In this document: positions 54,615 through 64,000 of the stretch, piece by piece
Layout of the letters: every line of letters begins with the position of its first letter
How positions within the stretch are numbered: the first letter of the stretch is position 1
DNA from: Chlamydiota bacterium
GTDB taxonomy: Bacteria; Auribacterota; Tritonobacteria; UBA1439
Assembly (NCBI GenBank): GCA_012729785.1
Contig: JAAYCL010000038.1
Span: 1 to 64,000, forward strand
Length of the DNA: 64,000 nt
Direction of reading: 5' to 3'
Made by a program: the position numbers and the translations under genes
Notes under the pieces: generated by a model
The model's input: the letters and a program-made list of their open reading frames with translations, nothing else
Databases searched by the model: none
Told to the model about the DNA's origin: nothing

Positions 54615-56405
54615 ATGAATGCGATTACCACGGGCGGAAGGGTGATCGGGCGGGTGAGCCGGGTCGTCGGGCCGCTCGTGCAGGCGCGCGGCGTCAAGGA
54701 CGCGCAGATGCTCGAGCTGGCCGAGGTCGGCGCCGACCGCCTCGTCGGCGAGATCGTCCGCCTCGACGGGGAGCGGGCCGCCCTCCAGGTCTACGAGGAC
54801 ACGACCGGCCTCAAGCCCGGCGAGCCCATCTACGGCACCGGGATGCCGCTCTCGGCGGAGCTCGGTCCCGGCCTTCTCGGAGGGATCTTCGACGGCATCC
54901 AGCGACCGCTCGCCGCGATACGGGACGCGGGGGGACAGTATATCCGGCGCGGCATCCACCTGCCGGTCCTCGACCGGGAGCGGACCTGGCCTGTCGCGCC
55001 GCGCCTGCGGGCCGGCGACCCGGTCCGCGCCGGCGCGGTCATCGCCGCCGTCCAAGAGACGGGGAGCATCGAGCACCGCGTGCTGGCGCCGCCGGGGGCC
55101 GAGGGGAGAATCACGTCGATCGCGCCCGAGGGTGAGTACCGCCTCAACGACACGATCGCCGTCATCTCCGGCCCCGGGGGGGAGCGGGCGGTGACGCTCT
55201 GCCGGCGCTGGCCGGTGCGCAGGGGCCTCCCGTACGCGCGGAAGATGCCGCCGGCGGCCGTGCTCGCCACCGGGCAGCGCGTGATCGACACCCTCTTCCC
55301 GGTCGCCAAGGGGGGCACCGTGGTGCTCCCCGGGGGGTTCGGCACCGGCAAGACGATGCTCCAGCATGCCCTCGCCAAGTGGTGCGACGCCCAGGTGATC
55401 GTCTTCATCGGCTGCGGGGAGCGCGGGAACGAGATGACCGACGTGCTCACCGAGTTCCCCAAGCTCCTCGATCCCCGCACCGGGAGGCCGCTGATGGAGC
55501 GGACGATCCTGATCGCCAACACCTCGAACATGCCGGTGGCGGCGCGCGAGGCGTCGATCTACACCGGCATCACCCTCGCCGAGTATTACCGGGACATGGG
55601 CTACCATGTCGCGGTGATGGCCGACTCCACCTCGCGGTGGGCCGAGGCGCTGCGGGAGCTCTCCGGGCGCCTCGAGGAGCTCCCCGCGGACGAGGGGTTC
55701 CCCTCCTACCTCCCCACCCGCCTCGCCGAGTTCTACGAGCGCGGCGGCGCGGTGACGACGCTCGGCGGGGAGGAGGGATCCGTGACGGTGATCGGCTCCG
55801 TGTCGCCGCCGGGGGGCGACTTCTCCGAGCCGGTGACCCAGCACTCCAAGCGCTTCGTGCGCGCCCTCTGGCTGCTCGACCGCAAGCTGGCCAACGCCCG
55901 CCACTACCCCGCGGTCAGTTGGATCGACTCGTACAGCGAGTACGTCGAGGAGCTCGCCCCCTGGTGGGAGGCGCAGGGCTTCCCGCAGTGGCGGGAACTG
56001 CGCGCCGAGATCATGGGGCTCCTCCAGCAGGAGAACCGCCTCCAGCAGGTGGTCAAGCTGGTGGGGCCCGACGTCCTCCCGGATTCCCAGCGCATCGTGC
56101 TGGAGACCTGCGCCCTCTTCAAGAACTCGTTCCTCCAGCAGGACGCCTTCAGCGCCCGGGACGCCTACACGCCGGCGGAGAAGCAGATGAAGATGCTCTC
56201 GCTCATCCTCCGCTTCCACCGGCTCGGGAGCCGCGCCCTGCAGAAGGGGGCCACCCTCGTCGCCGTGCGCGGGCTCCCCTCCTACCGGGAGATGATGCGG
56301 ATGCGGCAGACGGTGCCCAACGACGACCTCTCCGCGCTCGACCGGATGGGGGAGGAACTCGAGCGCTCGATCGCCGAACTGGAGGCGCGCTATGGGCGGC
56401 GCTGA
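54615..56405 (+). CDS. V-type ATPase catalytic subunit A
   Basis: A 596-residue catalytic subunit. It contains the P-loop GGFGTGKT, the non-homologous insertion after the N-terminal barrel that marks A over F-type beta, [12 protein letters not shown] with the catalytic glutamate, and [14 protein letters not shown]. The ATG at 54615 is preferred over 54609 because AAGGGG then has seven-base spacing. It overlaps the subunit B start by 14 bases. Confidence 0.95.
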   Translation: MNAITTGGRVIGRVSRVVGPLVQARGVKDAQMLELAEVGADRLVGEIVRLDGERAALQVYEDTTGLKPGEPIYGTGMPLSAELGPGLLGGIFDGIQRPLAAIRDAGGQYIRRGIHLPVLDRERTWPVAPRLRAGDPVRAGAVIAAVQETGSIEHRVLAPPGAEGRITSIAPEGEYRLNDTIAVISGPGGERAVTLCRRWPVRRGLPYARKMPPAAVLATGQRVIDTLFPVAKGGTVVLPGGFGTGKTMLQHALAKWCDAQVIVFIGCGERGNEMTDVLTEFPKLLDPRTGRPLMERTILIANTSNMPVAAREASIYTGITLAEYYRDMGYHVAVMADSTSRWAEALRELSGRLEELPADEGFPSYLPTRLAEFYERGGAVTTLGGEEGSVTVIGSVSPPGGDFSEPVTQHSKRFVRALWLLDRKLANARHYPAVSWIDSYSEYVEELAPWWEAQGFPQWRELRAEIMGLLQQENRLQQVVKLVGPDVLPDSQRIVLETCALFKNSFLQQDAFSARDAYTPAEKQMKMLSLILRFHRLGSRALQKGATLVAVRGLPSYREMMRMRQTVPNDDLSALDRMGEELERSIAELEARYGRR

Positions 56406-57786
56406 GCGGGCGGCGGGCGCCCGCGAGTACCGCGGGATCTCCGAGGTGCTCGGACCGCTCGTGATCGTCAGGGGCGCGGGGAGCGTGGGCTTCAACGAGC
56501 TCGCCGAGGTCCGCGGCGCGGACGGCGAGACCCGTCTCGGCCTCGTCCTGGAGACGTCGGACGAACTGGCCGCCCTGCAGATCTTCGAAGGGACGATGGG
56601 GCTCACCATCCCGGACACCCGGGTGCGCTTCCGCGGGCGGCCGCTCGAGCTTTCCGTGTCGAGGGAGATGCTCGGGCGCGTCTTCGACGGCATCGGGCGC
56701 CCGCGCGACGGCGGCCCTGAGCCGATCGGAGGAACCCTCCTCGACGTCAACGGCCTCCCGATCAATCCGACCGCGCGCGAATACCCGAAGCGGTTCATCC
56801 AGACCGGCATCTCCGCCATCGACGGGATGAACACCCTCATCCGCGGGCAGAAGCTCCCGATCTTCTCCGGGAGCGGCCTGCCCCACAACCGCCTCGCCGC
56901 GCAGATCGCCCGGCAGGCGAGGATCCTCGGCGAGGAGACCCGGTTCGCGGTCGTCTTCGCGGCGATGGGGATCAAGTACGACACCGCCCGCTTCTTCACC
57001 GACAGTTTCGAGGAGAGCGGGGCGTTGGAGAACGCGGCGCTCTTCCTCAACCTCGCCGACGACCCCCCGGTGGAGCGGCTGATCACGCCGCGGGCCGCCC
57101 TGACGCTCGCCGAACACCTCGCCTTCGACGAGGGGATGCACGTGCTGGTCGTCCTCACCGACGTCTCGAACTACTGCGAGAGTCTGCGCGAGATCGCGAC
57201 GGTGCGGGGGGACATCCCGAGCCGGAAAGGGTACCCGGGGTACCTGTACAGCGACCTCGCGAGCATCTACGAGCGCGCCGGGATGGTCCGCGGGATCCCC
57301 GGCTCGATCACGCAGATCCCCATCCTGACGATGCCGAACGACGACATCACGCACCCGATCCCCGATCTCACCGGCTTCATCACGGAGGGGCAGATCGTGC
57401 TGGATCGGGATCTCTTCGGGCGCGGGATCTACCCCCCCGTCGCGGGCCTCCCGTCGCTCTCCCGCCTGATGAAGGACGGGATCGGCGAGGGGATCACCCG
57501 CGCGGACCACGCGCACCTCGCCGGGCAGCTCTTCGAGGCGTACTCCCACGTAAAGGATCTCCGCGCCCTCGCCTCCGTCATCGGGGAGGAAGAGCTGAGC
57601 CCGCTCGACACCGCCTACCTCGCCTTCGGCAGGGAGTTCGAGGGGTCGTTTTTGCGCCAGGGGGAGCACGAGGATCGGCCGATCGAGCGCACACTCGACC
57701 TCGGTTGGCAGATGCTGCGCCTCCTCCCCCGGGAGGAGCTCCACCGGATGACGGACGAGGAGATGGAACGGCACTACCCGCGGTAG
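56392..57786 (+). CDS. V-type ATPase regulatory subunit B
   Basis: A 464-residue non-catalytic head subunit alternating with A. It has no P-loop at the usual place ([17 protein letters not shown] instead), plus the family motifs FINLADDP-like [27 protein letters not shown] and [15 protein letters not shown]. Length and order are normal. Its start lies inside the end of the A gene. Confidence 0.95.
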   Translation: MGGAERAAGAREYRGISEVLGPLVIVRGAGSVGFNELAEVRGADGETRLGLVLETSDELAALQIFEGTMGLTIPDTRVRFRGRPLELSVSREMLGRVFDGIGRPRDGGPEPIGGTLLDVNGLPINPTAREYPKRFIQTGISAIDGMNTLIRGQKLPIFSGSGLPHNRLAAQIARQARILGEETRFAVVFAAMGIKYDTARFFTDSFEESGALENAALFLNLADDPPVERLITPRAALTLAEHLAFDEGMHVLVVLTDVSNYCESLREIATVRGDIPSRKGYPGYLYSDLASIYERAGMVRGIPGSITQIPILTMPNDDITHPIPDLTGFITEGQIVLDRDLFGRGIYPPVAGLPSLSRLMKDGIGEGITRADHAHLAGQLFEAYSHVKDLRALASVIGEEELSPLDTAYLAFGREFEGSFLRQGEHEDRPIERTLDLGWQMLRLLPREELHRMTDEEMERHYPR

Positions 57787-57824
57787 TGTCGACACGCCCC
57801 GACGATCGAGGAGAAAGCGCCGCA

Positions 57825-58472
57825 ATGCCGCGAGACGCGATAGCCCCGACGAAGTCGAACCTGCTCGCCGCGGCGGCGAGCCTCGCCTTCGCCCGCGAGG
57901 GGCACGAGCTCCTCACGAAGAAGCGCGATATCCTCGTCGCCGAGCTCCTCGACCTCGCGGCGGAGGCCGCGCACACGCAGCGGCGGCTCGACGAGAAGCT
58001 CGGGGAGGCGTTCGCCGCGCTGGACCGGGCGGTGCTCGACTCGGGGCGGCGCGCCGTCCGCGAGGCGTCGTGGGCCGTCGACGCGAGGGTGGAGACGCGC
58101 GTCTCCGAGCGCAGGGTGATGGGGGTCGGCCTCCCGGTCGTGCACTCCACCGCCCGCGGCGAACCGCCGTTCTACCCCGCGCGGCAGACCGGATTCCGGC
58201 TCGACGAGGCGCAGCGGCTCTTCGCCGAGGCGGTGAAACTCCTCGACGCGTTCACCGGGATGTTCAACTCGGTCCTCCGCCTCGCGGCCGAGGTCAAGAA
58301 GAGCATGCGGCGCGTGAACGCGCTCGAAAAAATCTATATCCCCGACTACACGGACGTCCTACAATACATCGCGAACACCCTCGAGGAATCCGAGCGGGAG
58401 TCGTTCTTCGTCCTCAAGATGATCAAGGCGCGCCTTTCCGGCGCGCGGAGCGGGGCCCGGGGGGGCGGCTGA
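57825..58472 (+). CDS. V-type ATPase central-stalk subunit D
   Basis: A 215-residue subunit with the antiparallel coiled coil of the rotor. The N-terminal PTKSNLLAAAASLAFAREG and the C-terminal RRVNALEKIYIPDY are hallmark segments. AGGAG lies about 11 bases before the ATG. It closes the ATPase operon in the order stalk-C-I-K-F-E-A-B-D; the stress protein gene starts five bases later. Confidence 0.92.
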   Translation: MPRDAIAPTKSNLLAAAASLAFAREGHELLTKKRDILVAELLDLAAEAAHTQRRLDEKLGEAFAALDRAVLDSGRRAVREASWAVDARVETRVSERRVMGVGLPVVHSTARGEPPFYPARQTGFRLDEAQRLFAEAVKLLDAFTGMFNSVLRLAAEVKKSMRRVNALEKIYIPDYTDVLQYIANTLEESERESFFVLKMIKARLSGARSGARGGG

Positions 58473-58476
58473 ACGT

Positions 58477-58971
58477 ATGGCGCAGGCCCGCGGCATCGGG
58501 AGGATACTGGTCAGCATCGGCGGGAACGAGCGTTCCCTCCTCGCCGCCCAGTACGCGGTGGCGCTCGCGCGCCTCCTCGGCGCCGAGCTCATCGCCGTCT
58601 ATGTGGTGGACACGAAGATACTCGCCGGCCTCCTGAAGGCGCGCATCTTCATCCAGATGGAGGAGAGGGACTACGCGCGCGATTTCGAGGAGAACGGGCG
58701 CCGGTACCTGAACCATGTCCGGGATTTGGCCGAGGCGAAGGGGGTCCCGATCTCCACGATCCTCGAGAAGGGCGAGGTCCACACGATCGTCACCGCGAAG
58801 GCGCGCGAGATGAGGGCGGATTTGCTGGTGATGGGGGAACCCGACGCCCCCGCCTCGCGGAGGGACTACTACTTCAACGAGGGGGAGCGGATCTTCCGCG
58901 AGGCGCAGTGCCCGGTCCTCGTCGTGAAGGGGGAGGAGAGGATCCGCGCGCTGTACGACGGCGTGGAATAG
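58477..58971 (+). CDS. Universal stress protein family protein
   Basis: A 164-residue UspA-fold protein (ILVSIGGNERSLLAAQYAVALARLLGAELIAVYVVD ... quoted in part only; ADLLVMGEPDAP ... CPVLVVKG). The usual ATP-binding G-x2-G-x9-G-S/T loop is degenerate after VMG, so nucleotide binding is doubtful. It is five bases after subunit D, implying co-expression with the V-ATPase. Confidence 0.85.
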   Translation: MAQARGIGRILVSIGGNERSLLAAQYAVALARLLGAELIAVYVVDTKILAGLLKARIFIQMEERDYARDFEENGRRYLNHVRDLAEAKGVPISTILEKGEVHTIVTAKAREMRADLLVMGEPDAPASRRDYYFNEGERIFREAQCPVLVVKGEERIRALYDGVE

Positions 58972-59137
58972 CCCCCCGGCCGCGGATCCGCGCGCCTGCC
59001 GGCAGGCGGGGACGCGCGCAGACAGGTTTCGGCCGCGGCTGAAGACGCGGTTTCTTGCGTCAGCGAAGGTTCGCCTGTATCCGCGGCGGGAGACCTCGTC
59101 GTCGCCTCCGCGGCAAGAGACACGGAAAGGCACCGCC

Positions 59138-59602
59138 ATGCAACTGACCGAACTGCTCACCCCGAACCTGATCCGGATCGGGCTCCAAAGCCGCGACAAG
59201 CGCGGCATCGTCGAGGAGCTCGTCGGCATACTGGCCTCGGCCGGGAAGGTCGCCGACGAGGGGCAACTCGTGGAGGCGGCGATGCGGCGCGAGGCCGAGG
59301 CGACCACCGGACTCGCGCGCGGGGTCGCGATCCCGCACTGCAAGACCGACGCCGTCCGCGAGCTCACCTGCTCGCTGGCCGTTGCGCCCGACGGCCGCGA
59401 TTTCGAGGCGATGGACGGGAAGCCGTCGTTCATCTTCTTCTTCCTCTCCGCCCCCACCGGGATGTCGGGCCCCCACGTCAAGGCGCTCGCCAACATCGCC
59501 GCGCTCTCCCAGAGCGACGCGTTCCTCGAGAGGCTCCGCACCGCCGCGACGCCGGAGGACGCGTTCCGCATCATCGCCGAGGAGGAGACGCGCGAGGACT
59601 GA
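59138..59602 (+). CDS. PTS EIIA, nitrogen/fructose type (PtsN-like)
   Basis: A 154-residue cytoplasmic protein with GAAAGG upstream. It matches the EIIA-Ntr pattern: an N-terminal helix region (LTPNLIRIGLQSRDKRGIVEEL), the phospho-histidine in GVAIPHCKTD, and FFFLSAPTGMSGPHVKALANIA. Such proteins regulate potassium transport, stress or carbon flow by phosphorylation state. It lies downstream of the V-ATPase/UspA genes. A second EIIA fused to a DNA-binding domain is at 30357-31055. Confidence 0.9.
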   Translation: MQLTELLTPNLIRIGLQSRDKRGIVEELVGILASAGKVADEGQLVEAAMRREAEATTGLARGVAIPHCKTDAVRELTCSLAVAPDGRDFEAMDGKPSFIFFFLSAPTGMSGPHVKALANIAALSQSDAFLERLRTAATPEDAFRIIAEEETRED

Positions 59603-59615
59603 GCGCGGGGCCGTG

Positions 59616-61625
59616 ATGCCGATGGCCGCACCCCACCCGTACCCCGCCCCAGGCGCCCGGCGCACTTGGCCGTTGCTGCTCCTCGCCGCGGCCGCCTGCG
59701 CCGCCTGCATCGTGCAGACGCAGCGCCTCGACACCCTCCCCCCCTCGAGGGACGAGGCCGACTGCCTCCGCCTCGGCCTCCGCTGGCGGGCGGCGTTCGA
59801 CCGGCCCCTGCGGGAACGGCCCCGTCTCGTGGCGGCGCTCGTCTCCTCTGAATCGGCCCCGCTCCTGCACGCGGCGGCGGCCCCCTGTCTCTCGCGCGTC
59901 GGGCGTACGCGCGCGGCGGCCGTCCTCGCGAACATCCCGTTCCTCGCCCTTCTCCTTGTCTCGGTCTACTGCATCGGGAGCATCCTCCACGGCGAGGGGA
60001 CGGGCGCGGGGGCGGCGGCGCTCGCCGTATCCTACCCGCTCGCCCTCGGCCTCTCGAGACAGTACCTGCCCGGGACGGCCGACGCGGCGCTGGCCGCCGC
60101 CGCGGTCTGCGCGGCGCTTTGCGCCGAACGCTCGCGCACGATCCCCTGGCACCTCCTCCTCGGCCTCGCCTTCGGGATGGGCACCCTCTCCTCCCCCCTC
60201 TTCCCGCTCTTCGCCGCCCCCCCGATCGCCTGGATCCTGTTCGGGCCCCGCCGCACGCTGCGCTACCGCGGCACGCCCTCCCGGAGGGCGTTGCTGCGCC
60301 TCCTCGCCCTCGCCGTCGCCGCCGCGACGGCCGCGCCGTGCATCCCGCGACTCGCGGCGGCGTGGGGAGGGCTCTTCCAAGGAGTGTCCCCGCGCGGCTT
60401 CTTCCGGTTCCCGCGTCTCCTCGTCGACTCCGTCTTCTTTCTCCCGATGGCGCTGCTCCTCCTCGCCGGCATCAGTTCCGCGGCGGTCCGCCGCAGGGCG
60501 GATCCCGCCCTGCTCCTCTGGCTTTTCGTCCCGCTCCTTGTCCTCTCTCTCTCCGGCGCGGGCGATCCCCGGCTCTTCGCCCCGGCGCTTCCGGCCGCCG
60601 CCCTGCTCACCGCCGCGGGGATCGCGATGCTCCAGCGCCCCGCGTGGCGGCGCGGCCTCGCCGCCGCCGCGCTCCTCGCGGCGGCGCTGAACGCCGCCGC
60701 CTTCACCTTCCCCTCCGCCGCCGCCCTGCTCGACCTCTCGATCCCCCTCCGCCCGGGCGGGGCCGGGCTGCCGGTCGTCCGCGGCGTCATCCCCGCCGCC
60801 GGCATCGGCGTTCCCCTCCGCGAGGAGTGGCGCATCGACGAGATCCTGCGCGACCTCTCGGCGCAGGCGGGGCCCGGCGGGACCTCGCTGGGCTGGTTCC
60901 TGGCGCCGCACCCGCGGTTCCACGGCGCAGCCCTCATCTACCGCCTCGAGGCCGGGCGTTACCGGATCTCCGCCGCGGCCCCCGGGGACGCCGCGTTCAT
61001 CATCACGCGCCTCGTCGGGGCGGGGCAGCGGGAGGAACTCAGACGGTTCACCGCCCCCTGGCTCCACCTCGACACGATCAAATCCTACCCGCTCCCGGAC
61101 GGGTCCGAGGCGGCGCTGCACCGCGCGATCCTCACCCGGCGCCGCCGCTACGACGCGGCGGGGCTTCCCGGGGAGACGGGAGAGATTCGCGCCCCCGACG
61201 CGGGGGCGGGTCCCGGGCGGGCGCGCGGCGCGAACCGGGATTCCTCGCCGCCCGGCGTCCTCGCCGCGACCCCCGCCCACCCGCTCGATCCCGGCGCCTA
61301 CCGTCTGACGGTCCTGATGCGGTGCAGGGGCGCGCGCCCCGGCGCACCCCTCGCGCGGATCGAGCTCTCCGGGGCGAACGGCGGGATCCTCGCGGAGCGC
61401 GAGATCGCCCTGCCGGAGGGCGGGGATTCCGGCGGCTACCGGTCGGTCGATCTCGACTTCGCCCTGCCGCGCCGGGAGGCGCTCGCGGCGCGCGTCGTCC
61501 ACACCGGCGCGGCGGACCTCGAGATCGACACGATCTCCATCGCCCCGCGCCTGCCACGCGGCGCGGGACGCGCCCCGACGCCTTTCCCCGCCGCCCCGCC
61601 GCGCGGCGGCGGAGCCGCCGATTGA
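59616..61625 (+). CDS. Membrane glycosyltransferase-like protein (PMT/ArnT type)
   Basis: A 669-residue membrane protein with about ten hydrophobic segments (LLLLAAAACAACIV, FLALLLVSVYCIGSIL, LLGLAFGMGTLSSPLF, ALLLLAGISSAAV). An early PSRDEADCLR segment fits the catalytic DE of the PMT/ArnT superfamily, which uses lipid-linked sugars. The C-terminal 180 residues form a soluble region with a beta-sandwich-like end (DPGAYRLTVLMRCRG ... LEIDTISIAP). Assignment rests on topology and the DE motif, so the sugar and target are unknown. The start is uncertain (59616 or 59622). Confidence 0.6.
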   Translation: MPMAAPHPYPAPGARRTWPLLLLAAAACAACIVQTQRLDTLPPSRDEADCLRLGLRWRAAFDRPLRERPRLVAALVSSESAPLLHAAAAPCLSRVGRTRAAAVLANIPFLALLLVSVYCIGSILHGEGTGAGAAALAVSYPLALGLSRQYLPGTADAALAAAAVCAALCAERSRTIPWHLLLGLAFGMGTLSSPLFPLFAAPPIAWILFGPRRTLRYRGTPSRRALLRLLALAVAAATAAPCIPRLAAAWGGLFQGVSPRGFFRFPRLLVDSVFFLPMALLLLAGISSAAVRRRADPALLLWLFVPLLVLSLSGAGDPRLFAPALPAAALLTAAGIAMLQRPAWRRGLAAAALLAAALNAAAFTFPSAAALLDLSIPLRPGGAGLPVVRGVIPAAGIGVPLREEWRIDEILRDLSAQAGPGGTSLGWFLAPHPRFHGAALIYRLEAGRYRISAAAPGDAAFIITRLVGAGQREELRRFTAPWLHLDTIKSYPLPDGSEAALHRAILTRRRRYDAAGLPGETGEIRAPDAGAGPGRARGANRDSSPPGVLAATPAHPLDPGAYRLTVLMRCRGARPGAPLARIELSGANGGILAEREIALPEGGDSGGYRSVDLDFALPRREALAARVVHTGAADLEIDTISIAPRLPRGAGRAPTPFPAAPPRGGGAAD

Positions 61626-61650
61626 CGCGGGGCGCCCGATCGTCTATACT
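61622..61650 (+). promoter_or_regulatory. Sigma-70 promoter of the 61704 gene
   Basis: TTGACG (61622-61627) and TATACT (61645-61650) with a 17-base spacer. The leader is about 47 bases with GGGGG before the ATG. The -35 element overlaps the stop codon of the preceding gene. Confidence 0.75.
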
Positions 61651-61703
61651 AGTGCCGATATGCCGGGGAAGACGCATCCCGGCGGACCTGAACGGGGGGA
61701 CCG

Positions 61704-61907
61704 ATGGCAGCCAAGAGCAACGCGTTTCAGAAGATGCAGTACGACGAGATCGCGGAGCGGGCCCGCCTGTTCCAGCGGCTCGCGCACAGCAAGGAGCACG
61801 CCAAGCAGCGCATCCTCCAGAACCTGCGGTGGGAGTTCTCCTCCGCCCCCTCCGCGGCGATCGAGAAGAAGGTCGATGAGATCGTCAATCGCGTCTACGG
61901 CGCGTAG
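61704..61907 (+). CDS. Small helical protein of unknown function
   Basis: A 67-residue protein, predicted all-helical and strongly charged (QYDEIAERARLFQRL, KEHAKQRILQNL). It has its own strong promoter and GGGGG ribosome site. The next gene starts inside its last 32 bases. No family recognised; size and charge would suit a small regulator or RNA-binding protein. Confidence 0.65.
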   Translation: MAAKSNAFQKMQYDEIAERARLFQRLAHSKEHAKQRILQNLRWEFSSAPSAAIEKKVDEIVNRVYGA

Positions 61908-62250
61908 CGTCCCTGCCCGGGCGTTCCTCCTTGCGGCGGCGATCGCGGCGGCGTCCGTGGTCGGCGCCGAGACGCCTCCGCCCGCCGCGGACGCGGACGG
62001 GCTCGAACGGTTCCTCTGCAGCGCGGAGCCGTGGGCGGGTGACGACGTCCGTTTCGTCACCGACATGCTCCTCAAATGGCGGCCCGATTACCAAAAACTC
62101 TCCACCGGCGAATTCAGGGTCTATGTCCGGGACGTCCTCCTCGGGCTCCAGCCGCCGGGCGAGCGCTACACGATAGACACCACCAAGAGGGGCTCGATTC
62201 TCTTCGAGCGGAAGGACGGCGACATCTTCTGCACCATGCGGCAGCCGTGA
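61876..62250 (+). CDS. Small secreted protein of unknown function
   Basis: A 124-residue exported protein whose ATG lies 32 bases inside the preceding small gene, in a different frame. The signal peptide (ARAFLLAAAIAAASVVGA) is followed by a helical region (DGLERFLCSAEPWAGDDVRF) and a beta hairpin (SILFERKDGDIFC). Two cysteines may form a disulfide. Function unknown. Confidence 0.6.
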   Translation: MRSSIASTARSVPARAFLLAAAIAAASVVGAETPPPAADADGLERFLCSAEPWAGDDVRFVTDMLLKWRPDYQKLSTGEFRVYVRDVLLGLQPPGERYTIDTTKRGSILFERKDGDIFCTMRQP

Positions 62251-62295
62251 CGCACCGCCCCGGCGCCATCGCCCCCCGGCACAGGCGGTCCCCCG

Positions 62296-63129
62296 ATGCG
62301 CATTGACCTGCACGTCCACACAAACGCCTCCGACGGCCTCTTCGCCCCCGCCGAGGTGGTGCGGAAGGCCCGCGAAGCCGGGCTCTCGGCGCTGGGGATC
62401 GCCGACCACGACACCGTCAACGGCGTCGAGGAGGCGCTCCAGGCGGCCGGAGAGGAGCGGATCGAGGTCGTGCCGGCGGTTGAGATCAACGCCTACCACG
62501 GGGCGTTCGAGTACCATATCCTCGGCTACTTCCTCGACCACCGCGACGAACGCCTCGGCCGCGCCCTCGCGGAGCTGCGAGAGGCGCGGATCGTCCGGAT
62601 GCGCCGCATCGTCGAGAAGCTCGGCGCGCTCGGGATGGAGGTCGATCCCGAAGAGATCTTTGCCGCGGCCGGCGGCGGCTCCGTCGGAAGGCCCCACATC
62701 GCCCGCGTGATGCTCCAGAGGCGTTACGTCTCCTCGATGCGCGAGGCGTTCGACCGCTTCATCGGGGAGGGGAAGCCCGCCTACGCCCCGCGCTCGAAAC
62801 TCGCCCCCGGGGAGGCGATCGCCCTCATCCGGGAGGCCAGCGGCGTCGCGGTCCTCGCGCACCCGGGCCTCTGGGGGGGCGACGAGCTCATCCCGCAGCT
62901 GGCGGCCTGGGGCATCGCCGGCATCGAGGTGTACACGCCCGACCATACCGGCGCGCAGCGGGAGCGCTACCGCGGGTTCGCCCGCGACCTCGGGCTCATC
63001 CAGACCGGCGGCAGCGACTACCACGGGTGGAAGGACAACTCGGGGAACACGCTCGGCGCCGCGGCGACCCCTCCCGGGGAGTTCAGGCGCCTCGCGGAGC
63101 TCGCCGGCGCCGCCCGGGTCTGGCCGTGA
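62296..63129 (+). CDS. PHP-domain phosphoesterase (TrpH/RNase AM-like)
   Basis: A 277-residue metal-dependent phosphoesterase. Motifs of the PHP domain are complete: DLHVHTNASDG, IADHDTVNG, VPAVEINAYHG, VLAHPG and TGGSDYHG, which together bind a trinuclear metal site. Relatives hydrolyse 3',5'-nucleoside bisphosphates or trim RNA 5' ends (E. coli YciV/RNase AM). Length is normal. Confidence 0.88.
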   Translation: MRIDLHVHTNASDGLFAPAEVVRKAREAGLSALGIADHDTVNGVEEALQAAGEERIEVVPAVEINAYHGAFEYHILGYFLDHRDERLGRALAELREARIVRMRRIVEKLGALGMEVDPEEIFAAAGGGSVGRPHIARVMLQRRYVSSMREAFDRFIGEGKPAYAPRSKLAPGEAIALIREASGVAVLAHPGLWGGDELIPQLAAWGIAGIEVYTPDHTGAQRERYRGFARDLGLIQTGGSDYHGWKDNSGNTLGAAATPPGEFRRLAELAGAARVWP

Positions 63130-63168
63130 CGCCGGACTGAACGCCCGCCGCGGCGGGGGGAGGCCACG

Positions 63169-64000
63169 ATGAAATCGAACGTCTACTTCACCGACCTCAG
63201 GGCGAAGTCGGGGGAGTCGCTCCTCGACAAGACCGCCCGGCTCTTCGACCTCGTCGGTTTCGGCGGCCTCCTGCGGCCCGGCGACAAGGTCGCGGTCAAG
63301 CTCCATTGGGGCGAGTGGGGCAACGTCGCCTTCCTCCCCCCCCCGTTCGCCCGCCGCCTGGTGGAGAAGGTGCGGGAGGCGGGCGGGAAACCGTTCCTGA
63401 CCGACACGAACACGCTCTACACCGGCGGGCGCCACAATGCGATCGACCATATCCTCACCGCCCTGAAGAACGGCTTCTCCGTCGCCTCCGCCGGGGCCCC
63501 GATCATCATCGCCGACGGGCTCAGCGGCGGCGATTCAGTCGAGGTGCCCGCGGACGGGAAACGGGTGCCGAGCGTGCGGGTCGCCGGGGCGATCTACTGC
63601 GCGGACGCGATCCTCTCCCTCGCCCATTTCAAGGGGCACGAGCTCTTCGGCTTCGGCGGCGCGCTCAAGAACATCGCGATGGGGTGCACGACCCCCGCCG
63701 GGAAGCAGATCCTCCACTCCGACGTGAAACCGAAGGTGGACCGCGGCCGCTGCATCGCCTGCGGGCGGTGCGTCCGCTCCTGCGCCCACGGGGCCATCCG
63801 CCTCGCGGAAGGAGGGAAGGCGGGGATCGACACGGACAGATGCGTCGGCTGCGGCGAGTGCGTGGCGGTCTGCCCGGCCGAGGCGATCCCGGTCAACTGG
63901 GAGACCGCCGCGGAGCCGCTGCTGGAGAAGTCCGCCGAGTACGTCAAGGCCATCCTCGCGAACAAGGGGGGGCGCGCGGCGTTCTTCAACTTCCTCCTGC
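63169..64000 (+). CDS. DUF362 protein with two [4Fe-4S] clusters (truncated by window end)
   Basis: At least 277 residues, with GGGGGAGG before the ATG at 63169; the frame is open at the window end. The N-terminal DUF362 domain contains KVAVKLHWGEWGNV, LTDTNTLYTGGRHNA and LAHFKGHELFGFGGALKN. Two ferredoxin motifs follow (CIACGRCVRSC and CVGCGECVAVC). Such proteins are cytoplasmic electron carriers or accessory iron-sulfur proteins of unknown role. The downstream part is not visible. Confidence 0.9.
   Translation, partial: MKSNVYFTDLRAKSGESLLDKTARLFDLVGFGGLLRPGDKVAVKLHWGEWGNVAFLPPPFARRLVEKVREAGGKPFLTDTNTLYTGGRHNAIDHILTALKNGFSVASAGAPIIIADGLSGGDSVEVPADGKRVPSVRVAGAIYCADAILSLAHFKGHELFGFGGALKNIAMGCTTPAGKQILHSDVKPKVDRGRCIACGRCVRSCAHGAIRLAEGGKAGIDTDRCVGCGECVAVCPAEAIPVNWETAAEPLLEKSAEYVKAILANKGGRAAFFNFLL

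Noticed and set aside
54189-57158. Long minus-strand frame opposite V-ATPase subunits E, A and B
   Set aside because: Mirror frame of strongly conserved genes in GC-rich DNA, without family motifs or start signals.
59571-61502. Long minus-strand frame opposite the membrane glycosyltransferase gene
   Set aside because: Low-complexity charged sequence. The plus strand has clear membrane segments and a sensible start.

Overview
The window is about 64 kb of high-GC DNA (roughly 68-70% by eye) from an uncultivated-looking Gram-negative-type bacterium. An outer membrane is suggested by an MCE/Mla-type lipid transport cassette and several lipoproteins. Secreted beta-propeller proteins carry Thr-Pro linkers, and the main rotary ATPase seen is a bacterial V/A-type enzyme. 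This mix resembles candidate phyla near the PVC group (Omnitrophota/Auribacterota-like), but that placement is inference from style. No rRNA, CRISPR array or intact transposase gene was seen.

Region 1 (1-12.5 kb) is a patch of secreted propeller proteins: a tandemly duplicated PQQ-like propeller gene with a truncated copy, two tandem sialidase-like propellers, a BNR-type propeller with an internal duplication, and another PQQ-like propeller. Region 2 (12.5-22 kb, minus strand) has a DacZ-like diadenylate cyclase, dnaJ, an ETF-quinone oxidoreductase, a metzincin-type secreted protease translationally coupled to a small secreted partner, and two paralogous secreted proteins with related flanking DNA. 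At least eight of the secreted proteins appear to end in versions of one C-terminal module, often behind Thr-Pro linkers.

Region 3 (22-34.3 kb) has a lipoprotein, an uncharacterised nucleotidyltransferase-fold plus phosphoribosyltransferase-fold gene pair, aroA-aroE, an ATP-grasp ligase, a small gene set with a DksA/TraR zinc-finger protein, and an HTH-EIIA fusion. Next comes a compact operon of ribbon-helix-helix regulator, ATP-grasp ligase, GNAT acetyltransferase and lysine 2,3-aminomutase, behind a textbook sigma-70 promoter that contains an inverted repeat. I consider this operon the best candidate for an undescribed pathway, probably making a beta-lysine derivative.

Region 4 (34.3-47.4 kb) contains a lipid-transport operon with two distinct MlaE permeases, one ATPase, one MCE protein and a glycosyltransferase. 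It also has small lipoproteins, tRNA-Arg(TCT) with a duplicated 3' end, a TPR protein, a purine permease, an SBBP propeller protein and an iron-sulfur-flavoprotein-like reductase. Region 5 (47.5-64 kb) has RNase R, a complete V-type ATPase operon in the order stalk-C-I-K-F-E-A-B-D, a universal stress protein, a second EIIA, a membrane glycosyltransferase, two small genes, a PHP phosphoesterase and a DUF362 ferredoxin protein cut by the window end.

Sigma-70-type promoters (TTGNNN, 17-18 bp, TATANT-like) are unusually easy to read in this GC-rich DNA. They support several start choices and suggest two leaderless mRNAs.
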